From Candidatus Methanomethylophilaceae archaeon (GTDB lineage Archaea; Thermoplasmatota; Thermoplasmata; Methanomassiliicoccales; Methanomethylophilaceae): a stretch of DNA of 5,917 nucleotides. The notes under the pieces were generated by a model that was given only the letters and a program-made list of their open reading frames with translations, did not search any database and was not told the DNA's origin. The position numbers were made by a program, and so were the translations under genes. Shown one piece after another: positions 1 through 4,972 of this stretch; within the stretch, counting starts at the first letter, position 1; each line of letters starts with the position of its first letter. Location: the NCBI GenBank assembly GCA_007116915.1, contig SKHQ01000042.1, forward strand, positions 1 through 5,917, given 5' to 3'.

Positions 1-22
1 CCGGTCTCAGCGCAAATGTTTA

Positions 23-28
23 GGAGGT
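23..28 (+). promoter_or_regulatory. Ribosome binding site of dfx
   Basis: GGAGGT is a full match to the archaeal anti-Shine-Dalgarno sequence, with 7 nt before the ATG at 36. It settles the start against the in-frame TTG at 30. Confidence 0.8.
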
Positions 29-35
29 ATTGAAT

Positions 36-413
36 ATGGCAGCAAGGAACGAGATATATTTTTGTGAGAAGTGTGGGAACCTGGTCGAAGTCCTGGAGGG
101 AGGTCCCGGAAAACTAACCTGTTGCGACGTGGAAATGTTACTCATGGTTGAGAAGACCGCCGATAAGGGCCTGGAGAAGCACGTCCCCGTAATGGTCGAG
201 AAGGACGGAGGCGTCCTGGTCAAGGTCGGGGATGTCCCCCATCCTATGGAGGAGGAGCACCACATTGTATTCGTGGAGCTGTTCCAGGGCGAAGACTCCT
301 GCAAGAAGTTCCTAAAGCCTGGAGAAGCCCCCGAGGTATTCTTCGAGTGCGCCAGTATCAAGGGTGCATCGGCTAGAGAATATTGCAACATACACGGTCT
401 GTGGAAGGCATGA
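36..413 (+). CDS. dfx: Desulfoferrodoxin (two-iron superoxide reductase)
   Basis: Superoxide reductase reduces superoxide to hydrogen peroxide in the cytosol of anaerobes without releasing oxygen; electrons usually arrive through rubredoxin. The 125-aa product has both domains of the family. The N-terminal desulforedoxin part carries the Cys4 iron site as C10-x2-C13 and the C29-C30 pair. The catalytic part has E47-K48-H49, H69-P-M, H75 and C117-N-I-H120-G-L-W, which are the four histidines and one cysteine of the active iron plus the conserved Glu/Lys pair. Nothing is missing and the length is normal. I chose the ATG at 36 because GGAGGT lies 7 nt upstream; a TTG at 30 would leave almost no spacing. 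The stop codon overlaps the start of the next gene (ATGA), so the two are co-translated. No TATA box is visible in the 35 nt before the start, so the promoter or earlier operon genes lie outside the window. Confidence 0.96.
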   Translation: MAARNEIYFCEKCGNLVEVLEGGPGKLTCCDVEMLLMVEKTADKGLEKHVPVMVEKDGGVLVKVGDVPHPMEEEHHIVFVELFQGEDSCKKFLKPGEAPEVFFECASIKGASAREYCNIHGLWKA

Positions 414-1540
414 GATACGAAGGAGAGATACCCAATACGGGTGACAAGGTCGGCCTCTATTTCTGTGAGTGCCACTCAAGTCAGTTGTGCGAACGTTTCG
501 ACTTCGATGATCTGGAAACCTTTGCCAAGGAATTTCCGCAGATAGCGGTGATACGGCGAGAGCCTAAGATGTGCGGCGAGGGGTCCATCAATCAGCTGAA
601 AAACGACATAAAGGAGCATTCTCTCGATCGAATACTGCTGGCCACATGCGCTCCTGATAAACATCTGGAAGAGTTCCGGACCGCGTCAGTGGAGATGGGG
701 ATAAACCGTTACCTGGTCGACGCCATCAACATCCGTGAGCAGTTGGCGGCCATACATGCTAACGACCCCGAGGGCGCTAGGATAAAGGCCCGCGACCAGT
801 TCGCCATGGCAATGGCAAACATACTGAAGGCCAAGCCGGCTAACAAAGTGTTCGCCATCGTCGATGAGACGCGATGCAACGGTTGCGAGATATGTTACAC
901 CGTATGTGACAAAGGCGCCATAAGCATGGTGCCGGACCCCTATGGCAGGGTGCAGAAGATATCACATCCCGATCCTGAAAAGTGCTGGGGTTGCGGTGTC
1001 TGCGTCACATCCTGTCCGGTGAACGTCATGGATATGACCGTTTACTCCAACGAACAGTTGGAAGGTCAGGTGGACTCGTTCCTGGAGAGGTTGCATCCGG
1101 ACAGGACAAACGCTCTGGTCTTCGCTTGTCATTGGTGTGCGTATCAGGCAGCTGATGCTGCTGGGGCCAAAGGTTTGCCCATCGATCCCGACTTCCGGAT
1201 AATCCGGTCACTGTGCTCCGGGCGTATCGATCCCGACTGGGTCCTCAAGGCAGTCAGCCGAGGGGCCGACGGTGTGTTACTGATGGGCGGAAAGCCCAAC
1301 CAGTGTCATTTCAAGAGTGGCAACATGCGGACAATGAGTCGGATGAAACTGATCAAACTGCTGATGGATCAGATGGGCCTTGACGGTCATCGCTTCCGTG
1401 TGGAGTGGGTCAATCCGGATGAGCCGGAGGAGTACGCTCGCGCCGTCAACGAATTCATCAAGGACCTGCGTGAGTTGGGACCCAATCCTTTCAAGTCTCT
1501 TGATACGGACTATTCTCACGCACAGCAAAGGAAGAAGTAA
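410..1540 (+). CDS. HdrA N-domain / 2[4Fe-4S] ferredoxin / MvhD fusion protein without FAD domain
   Basis: Seen: 376 aa with three parts. Residues about 12-140 resemble the N-terminal domain of heterodisulfide reductase subunit HdrA: C19-E-C21, K-M-C55-G, a long I-x3-I-x5-R stretch, T-C80-A-P-x2-H85 and N107-I-R-E. Residues 152-210 form a ferredoxin domain with two complete motifs, C156-x2-C159-x2-C162-x3-C166 and C192-x2-C195-x2-C198-x3-C202-P. Residues about 234-360 match MvhD, the [2Fe-2S] subunit linking hydrogenase to Hdr: A-C240-H-W-C243, L-C269-S-G-R, G-A-D-G-V and C299-H-F. The roughly 400-residue thioredoxin-reductase-like FAD domain that sits between the first two parts in HdrA is absent, so flavin-based bifurcation is not expected. 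The cysteine that normally opens the C-x4-C motif of MvhD is Gly294. No membrane segment or signal peptide is seen. The ATG at 410 overlaps the dfx stop and has a GGAAGG-like site just upstream; an in-frame TTG at 383 would lie deep inside dfx. Inferred role: a soluble multi-cluster electron carrier, perhaps feeding superoxide reductase. A generic annotation would be 'hydrogenase iron-sulfur subunit'. Confidence 0.88.
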   Translation: MRYEGEIPNTGDKVGLYFCECHSSQLCERFDFDDLETFAKEFPQIAVIRREPKMCGEGSINQLKNDIKEHSLDRILLATCAPDKHLEEFRTASVEMGINRYLVDAINIREQLAAIHANDPEGARIKARDQFAMAMANILKAKPANKVFAIVDETRCNGCEICYTVCDKGAISMVPDPYGRVQKISHPDPEKCWGCGVCVTSCPVNVMDMTVYSNEQLEGQVDSFLERLHPDRTNALVFACHWCAYQAADAAGAKGLPIDPDFRIIRSLCSGRIDPDWVLKAVSRGADGVLLMGGKPNQCHFKSGNMRTMSRMKLIKLLMDQMGLDGHRFRVEWVNPDEPEEYARAVNEFIKDLRELGPNPFKSLDTDYSHAQQRKK

Positions 1541-1564
1541 ACCACGGGAAAATTCCCCATTCCA

Positions 1565-1571
1565 TTTTTTT
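1565..1571 (+). terminator. T-tract terminator of the dfx operon
   Basis: A run of seven T lies 25 nt after the TAA of the fusion gene, followed by another T4 at 1574-1577. Archaeal RNA polymerase stops at such tracts without needing a hairpin. The next gene is convergent, so a stop signal is expected here. Confidence 0.6.
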
Positions 1572-1600
1572 ACTTTTCAACTAAACTAATTCAAATCGTT

Positions 1601-1605
1601 AAAAA
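1601..1605 (-). terminator. Possible T-tract terminator of the transporter gene
   Basis: On the - strand this is a T5 run about 30 nt beyond the transporter stop codon, in an AT-rich convergent gap. It is short, so the call rests mainly on position. Confidence 0.35.
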
Positions 1606-1635
1606 TTGAATAATGGAAATGGTTTCGACCGTCAC

Positions 1636-2904
1636 TCAGGCCTTTTCGTCCTTGTTCGACTCCATATATCTCATTGAGATAATGAGTCCGACAGCACCCA
1701 ATGCGGCGACGATTAGGAAGAAGGGCTGGAAATCACCTAGGATATCCTTGGCCTGAGCGGACACTATGCCGCCGATTATGGCCCCGGCGCCGTATGCGGT
1801 GAAGATTATGCCGTAGTTCTTGGCATAATCCTTCATGCCGAAGAACGAGGCCGTTGCCGTGGGGGCTATGGCCAACCATCCCCCCAAGCACCCCCAAAGT
1901 ATGCTGAAGCAGATGATGTACGCCCAGACACTACTGTATCCGAAGTACATTATCAGGCAGGCGCTGATTATGAGCATGAACGTCAATATCGATGCCTTTT
2001 TGGGGGTGATCTTGTCCGTGAGGCTGCCGAAGATCGGCCTCCCGATGCCATTGAAGATGGCGAATGGAAGAATAAGGGCGAATATGAGGCCACTAGCCGC
2101 ATTCGAGTCCATACCGGCGTTGGCGAACACCTCGGCACCAACAGGGCCGGAGATGCCTATGGCGGTGAGGCCTGCAAGGGCGCCGATGGTATAGCAGATG
2201 TATAATCCCTTGAAATTGGTGTTCTTCTTAATCTCTTCCCGGGTGATCTTTATGCCCGTCACCTGACTGGCGGTGACGACCTTGCCATCCGGCCTCCATC
2301 CCTGCGGCGGGAACCTCAGCATCATGGAGATGAGTATGCTGACAGTTAGGAAGACAAAACCGAACAGGACGAAGATGCTCATGATGTCCCATCCGATATC
2401 AAGAAGGAACCGTGAAGTGTACGTTATGACTGCTGATGAGAAACCGAAGCCCAAGACGGTCAATCCCACTGCGAGTCCGCGTTTGTCCGGGAACCACAGG
2501 GCAGAGGCCGCGATCGGCGCCCCATAGGCGATGCCCACTCCGATACCGCCCACGATGCCGTACAGAGGTATGAGCATCAGAGGAGAGGTGGCAAAAGATG
2601 CCGATATCCATCCGAGGCCGCATAACAACCCTCCCACCATCGATACGTTCATCGGTCCGTATTTCTGGATGTAAGGCCCCGCCAGAGGCATGGTTATGGA
2701 GAAGAACGCCAGGAATATGATGAAAGGCCAGGTCATCTCCATGGCCGTCGGAGCCAGTCCCATGGACTCAAAGTGCTCCTGCAGCGGGTTCCTGAGCACC
2801 CCGTAGGCATATATGGAGCCTAGGCACAGGTGTATCATGATCCCCGCCATGACGATCCTCCACCTGCCGCCCACCGGTTCCTGGTATGATTCATCAATTT
2901 CCAT
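1636..2904 (-). CDS. MFS transporter, oxalate/formate antiporter (OFA) type
   Basis: A 422-aa integral membrane protein with hydrophobic segments consistent with 12 helices in two halves of six, separated by a hydrophilic loop at about 198-231. Family marks seen: G-R-W-R at 12-16 leading into helix 1, L-G-S-I-Y-A-Y-G at 28-35, the glycine-rich G-G-I-G-V-G-I-A-Y-G in helix 4 (119-128), W-F-P-D-K-R-G-L-A-V-G at 137-147 and G-R-P-I-F-G-S-L-T-D-K at 288-298, the MFS motif repeated in the second half. These fit the OFA family, whose known members exchange small carboxylates; the substrate here cannot be read from sequence. Start: GGTGAT at 2912-2917 lies 7 nt before the ATG at 2904, whereas the ATG at 2913 and GTG at 2916 sit on top of that site. 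A TATA-like TTATGC at about 2957-2962 would give a leader of some 30 nt. The gene stands alone, convergent with the dfx operon. Confidence 0.9.
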   Translation of the reverse strand: MEIDESYQEPVGGRWRIVMAGIMIHLCLGSIYAYGVLRNPLQEHFESMGLAPTAMEMTWPFIIFLAFFSITMPLAGPYIQKYGPMNVSMVGGLLCGLGWISASFATSPLMLIPLYGIVGGIGVGIAYGAPIAASALWFPDKRGLAVGLTVLGFGFSSAVITYTSRFLLDIGWDIMSIFVLFGFVFLTVSILISMMLRFPPQGWRPDGKVVTASQVTGIKITREEIKKNTNFKGLYICYTIGALAGLTAIGISGPVGAEVFANAGMDSNAASGLIFALILPFAIFNGIGRPIFGSLTDKITPKKASILTFMLIISACLIMYFGYSSVWAYIICFSILWGCLGGWLAIAPTATASFFGMKDYAKNYGIIFTAYGAGAIIGGIVSAQAKDILGDFQPFFLIVAALGAVGLIISMRYMESNKDEKA

Positions 2905-2911
2905 GTTAGAC

Positions 2912-2917
2912 ATCACC
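2912..2917 (-). promoter_or_regulatory. Ribosome binding site of the MFS transporter
   Basis: On the - strand this reads GGTGAT, complementary to the 3' end of archaeal 16S rRNA, with 7 nt to the ATG at 2904. The same spacing is seen for dfx. It argues that the two start codons just upstream (2913, 2916) are not used. Confidence 0.55.
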
Positions 2918-2956
2918 CTTGTTCATCGAATCGTCGATCCATTGCGGTCCGCGTCT

Positions 2957-2964
2957 GCATAAGC
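2957..2964 (-). promoter_or_regulatory. Weak TATA-like box for the MFS transporter
   Basis: The - strand reads GCTTATGC. Transcription starting about 26 nt downstream would begin near 2934 and leave a 30-nt leader containing the GGTGAT site. The BRE is poor, so this is a tentative call. Confidence 0.3.
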
Positions 2965-3069
2965 GTTCAAACCCTGGACCCTATAGCGTTGGGGACCCAT
3001 GTGGATGCATATGACCGGAATCCTCTGCGAGTCCAGCAATCGAATGAACCCCGAAAGTTATGATTATAC

Positions 3070-3075
3070 AAAAAA
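3070..3075 (-). terminator. T6 tract downstream of the nifX-like gene
   Basis: On the - strand this is a run of six T about 95 nt beyond the nifX-like stop. It is the longest T-run before the transporter gene and so the likeliest end of that transcript. Confidence 0.35.
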
Positions 3076-3117
3076 GCTACCGTTGGAGTTTGACACTGGA
3101 GCTCGGATTATCGGAAC

Positions 3118-3140
3118 AATACTTCGAATTTCGAAGTATT
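3118..3140. repeat. Perfect 23-bp palindrome, operator-like
   Basis: Two 11-bp arms, AATACTTCGAA and TTCGAAGTATT, are exact reverse complements around a single central T (3129). It lies in the AT-rich gap, 29 bp beyond the nifX-like stop codon and about 210 bp upstream of the transporter start. The symmetry and one-base centre suit a dimeric helix-turn-helix regulator. As RNA it would have almost no loop, which makes a simple terminator hairpin less natural, and no long T-tract follows on either strand. No regulator gene is present in the window. Confidence 0.7.
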
Positions 3141-3146
3141 AACACC

Positions 3147-3164
3147 CTTTAATAGAAATTAAAG
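3147..3164 (-). repeat. 7-bp inverted repeat with 4-nt loop after the nifX-like gene
   Basis: CTTTAAT and ATTAAAG are exact reverse complements separated by AGAA. On the - strand the hairpin starts 5 nt after the TAA of the nifX-like gene. It could protect or end the transcript, but it is AT-only apart from the closing pairs and is not followed directly by a T-run. Confidence 0.45.
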
Positions 3165-3169
3165 TAGCA

Positions 3170-3508
3170 TTATTGCGTTTTCTTCATCCGCTCCTGACGG
3201 CGTATGAAGTTGGCCAATGATCCTTCGGCAGGGCCATCCTCATCGAATGAGACCATAATGCCGGCGTTGGTCAAGCGATCATAACCGTGCGGTCCTATAC
3301 CACCGACGATTACCGCATCCAGCCCCAGTCCGATTATGGCATCGGCCACCAACATACCCGCTCCTTCGGCCGCGTCCTTGAACTCATTCACCACTACCTC
3401 GTAGTCCATGGTCTCAGAGTCCACGATGAGGAAGAAGGGCGCACGTCCAAAATCCTCTGCAACGAAGGATTTTAAATCATCACCCTCGGCAACTATCCCG
3501 ATCTTCAT
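3170..3508 (-). CDS. NifX/NifB-C-type dinitrogenase iron-molybdenum cofactor-binding domain protein
   Basis: A 112-aa single-domain protein of the family that binds FeMo-cofactor precursors in NifX, NafY and the NifB C-terminus. Small stand-alone members are common in archaea and anaerobes without nitrogenase, where they are thought to bind Fe-S or Mo/Fe-S clusters; their role is mostly unknown. Seen: the opening strand M-K-I-G-I-V, E18-D-F-G-R-A-P24 followed by F-F-L-I-V-D, a glycine-rich G49-A-G at the start of a helix, and G-G-I-G-P-H-G at 69-75. The C-terminus is a short basic tail. There is no cysteine in the protein, so any cluster would be held by other residues or by bound sulfur. No ribosome site precedes the ATG at 3508, but a TATA box about 27 bp upstream places the transcript start on the ATG: a leaderless gene. 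It follows mrp in the same direction, which supports a role in Fe-S metabolism. Confidence 0.9.
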   Translation of the reverse strand: MKIGIVAEGDDLKSFVAEDFGRAPFFLIVDSETMDYEVVVNEFKDAAEGAGMLVADAIIGLGLDAVIVGGIGPHGYDRLTNAGIMVSFDEDGPAEGSLANFIRRQERMKKTQ

Positions 3509-3532
3509 GAGAGGTGATTCGGCCTAAGACTG

Positions 3533-3544
3533 CATAAAGGTTTC
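3533..3544 (-). promoter_or_regulatory. BRE/TATA promoter of the nifX-like gene (leaderless)
   Basis: On the - strand GAAACC (3539-3544) is followed by TTTATG (3533-3538). The TATA centre is 27 bp before the A of the ATG at 3508, so transcription should begin at the start codon. The lack of any Shine-Dalgarno site agrees with this. Confidence 0.65.
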
Positions 3545-3564
3545 ATCCCTTCTTCAAGAATGGT

Positions 3565-3613
3565 AAAAAAAAGTTAAGGCGTTTCACAAATCCGATTGAC
3601 ACTAAAGGTGTCA
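3565..3613 (-). terminator. Terminator of mrp: stem-loop at the stop codon plus T8 tract
   Basis: On the - strand the stop codon is the first part of a 6-bp hairpin, TGACAC / GTGTCA with a 5-nt loop (3597-3613). About 25 nt later comes a run of eight T (3565-3572). The T8 run is the best terminator in the window. It lies upstream of the nifX-like promoter, so that gene has its own transcript. Confidence 0.65.
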
Positions 3614-4420
3614 GAAGTTGGCGCGCAACTTATCCACGATCGCCATCATGGCCTTGCCGCCTGGCTTGCTGCTGTCCGTGACCATGGGTTTGCCGCTGTC
3701 GCCGCCCAAGGCGATGTCGGCATCGAGAGGTAGTCTCCCCAGGAATGGCACTCCCATCTCGGCGGCCGCTTTCTCGCCGCCGCCGGATTTGAACACTTCC
3801 ACCGACCCGCCGCAGTGCGGGCACTGCATGGTGCTCATGTTCTCCACGACCCCGAGCACGGGTACATTCATCTGCTTGCAGAAGTTGATTGATTTACGGC
3901 TGTCAAGCAGGGCGACGTCCTGGGGTGTGGTGACTATGACTGCGCCGTCGGCCTTTGGTATCAATTGCATGATGGACAGGGGCTCATCCCCGGTGCCCGG
4001 AGGAAGATCCACGACCAGGTAGTCCAGGTCTCCCCAGCGGACGTCCTCCAGGAACTGCCTTATAGCCCCCATCTTGACTGGCCCCCTCCATACGATAGGG
4101 ACGTCATCATCGGCTATCAGAAATGCCATCGACATCACCTTTAGACGGGGAGGGTGCTCCACCGGCAAAAGGCCGTCATCCTCGGCGATTACCCGGGCGC
4201 CTTGTAGACCCAACATCTTAGGAACGTTGGGGCCATGAATATCGATGTCCATTATCCCGGTGGGATGGCCGGACATGGCCAATCCCAGGGCGAGGTTGGT
4301 GGCGACGGTGCTCTTCCCCACGCCTCCCTTACCGCTCATGACGATGATCACATGCTTTATGCGGCTCAGGCTTTCGCTCAGTTTGAAATCCTCATTGGTT
4401 ATCATGGGTTTGGGTGACAT
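3611..4420 (-). CDS. mrp: Mrp/NBP35 (ApbC)-family Fe-S cluster carrier ATPase
   Basis: A cytosolic P-loop ATPase that binds a [4Fe-4S] cluster at its dimer interface and hands it to apo-proteins. The 269-aa product shows the deviant Walker A motif G30-K-G-G-V-G-K-S37, the D58-I-D-I-H-G-P-N65 motif, W-R-G-P at 111-114 with W129-G-D-L-D-Y, the D138-L-P-P-G-T-G-D145 switch/Walker B region, and the C200-P-H-C203 pair that ligates the bridging cluster. The length is usual for archaeal members; no DUF59 domain precedes the ATPase. The ATG at 4420 has GGAG 5 nt upstream and a TATA-like box whose expected start leaves about a 13-nt leader. A second in-frame ATG five codons on is possible but has no better signal. 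It is transcribed divergently from the VOC gene and towards the nifX-like gene. A sufB gene on the same strand lies upstream, beyond the VOC gene, making an Fe-S assembly neighbourhood. Confidence 0.96.
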   Translation of the reverse strand: MSPKPMITNEDFKLSESLSRIKHVIIVMSGKGGVGKSTVATNLALGLAMSGHPTGIMDIDIHGPNVPKMLGLQGARVIAEDDGLLPVEHPPRLKVMSMAFLIADDDVPIVWRGPVKMGAIRQFLEDVRWGDLDYLVVDLPPGTGDEPLSIMQLIPKADGAVIVTTPQDVALLDSRKSINFCKQMNVPVLGVVENMSTMQCPHCGGSVEVFKSGGGEKAAAEMGVPFLGRLPLDADIALGGDSGKPMVTDSSKPGGKAMMAIVDKLRANF

Positions 4421-4455
4421 TTACTCTCCGACCGGTGAATGGGGGACTAGGACTT

Positions 4456-4463
4456 GATATTTA
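4456..4463 (-). promoter_or_regulatory. TATA-like box of mrp
   Basis: The - strand reads TAAATATC. Its centre is about 39 bp from the ATG, so transcription would start near 4433 and include the GGAG site at 4426-4429. Confidence 0.45.
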
Positions 4464-4533
4464 CCCCGTTAACTGAATCTAGGCCGGATAGTTTTGGTCG
4501 TTGAAGGACAATTCCGAAAAGCCAATAATCGAA

Positions 4534-4548
4534 CGAAAACCGTTTATC
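4534..4548 (+). promoter_or_regulatory. BRE/TATA promoter of the VOC gene (leaderless)
   Basis: CGAAAAC (4534-4540) followed by TTTATC (4543-4548) is a good archaeal BRE/TATA pair. The TATA centre lies about 26 bp before the ATG at 4571, so the transcript should begin at the start codon. There is no Shine-Dalgarno site. Confidence 0.65.
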
Positions 4549-4570
4549 GTCGCTAGTCCTTGGCAGTCAC

Positions 4571-4972
4571 ATGCCATTGGGCGATCCGCAAGGCTCGAAC
4601 TTCATTTACACCGACGAAGGGAAACCCACAGGACTGGTCATGGCCACCATCCGCGTGAGCTCAGTGGATATGGCGGTTGAGTTCTACCGCGACCTGCTGA
4701 AGATGATTGTTTTGCAGGAAACGGAGTCTGAGGCCATAATGGCCTGCGGGGAACAGATGATAATGTTAAAGAGGTCGCCGGCAGACTGGGTCGGCGGCGA
4801 CACCGGTCTGGTACTGAGCACCGACAGCATCTATGACCTCCACCGTCGGCTGATAGACGAGGCGGTGGTCTTCGCCCAGCCTCCGGAGAGGCGTGAGCTG
4901 GGACTAACCGCCGTCCTCAGCGATGACGACGGCAACCTCCTGACCTTTATCGAACTGTCTTCAGTTCCCTAG
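4571..4972 (+). CDS. VOC-family (glyoxalase/bleomycin resistance-like) protein
   Basis: A 133-aa protein with one vicinal-oxygen-chelate fold built from two beta-alpha-beta-beta-beta units. The first unit opens at about residue 22 (V-M-A-T-I-R-V-S-S-V-D-M-A-V-E-F-Y-R-D-L-L, typical for the family) and the second near residue 76 (T-G-L-V-L-S-T-D-S-I). It ends with D-D-D-G-N-L-L-T-F-I-E-L, the family's usual closing strand. Known members include glyoxalase I, extradiol dioxygenases, epimerases and antibiotic-binding proteins. Here the metal-binding histidines that often start the first strand of each half are not present, while the final Glu is. It may therefore be a ligand-binding rather than metal-dependent member; no substrate can be named. 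About 20 residues precede the fold. The start at 4571 is favoured by the leaderless promoter. Its last 12 bp overlap the end of the convergent sufB gene. Confidence 0.85.
   Translation: MPLGDPQGSNFIYTDEGKPTGLVMATIRVSSVDMAVEFYRDLLKMIVLQETESEAIMACGEQMIMLKRSPADWVGGDTGLVLSTDSIYDLHRRLIDEAVVFAQPPERRELGLTAVLSDDDGNLLTFIELSSVP

Noticed and set aside
383..409. TTG at 383 as the start of the Fe-S fusion protein
   Set aside because: It would add nine residues inside dfx without a ribosome site; the ATG at 410 makes the normal ATGA overlap.
20..475. A 151-codon open frame on the - strand opposite dfx
   Set aside because: It is antisense to a clearly identified gene with all catalytic residues, has no ribosome site or family resemblance, and its Ser/Thr-rich product is typical of a shadow frame.
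1560..1618. Inverted repeat TTCCATT / AATGGAA spanning the convergent gap as a two-way terminator hairpin
   Set aside because: Only seven pairs across a 45-nt interval, with poor extension; the T-tracts alone explain termination.
1835..2623. Several open frames opposite or out of frame within the transporter gene
   Set aside because: Their products are low-complexity mirror images of a membrane protein; the MFS motifs settle the true frame.
2905..2916. ATG at 2913 or GTG at 2916 as the transporter start
   Set aside because: Both overlap the GGTGAT ribosome site, which is well spaced for the ATG at 2904.
2925..2982. Small hairpins and a repeated GGACCC upstream of the transporter as a riboswitch or RNA
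   Set aside because: Stems are 4-5 bp, no known aptamer pattern fits, and short GC-rich repeats of this size are expected by chance.
3618..4022. Open frame of 134 codons opposite mrp
   Set aside because: Antisense to intact Mrp motifs, with no promoter or ribosome site of its own. The same holds for the open frames opposite sufB (5061-5629).
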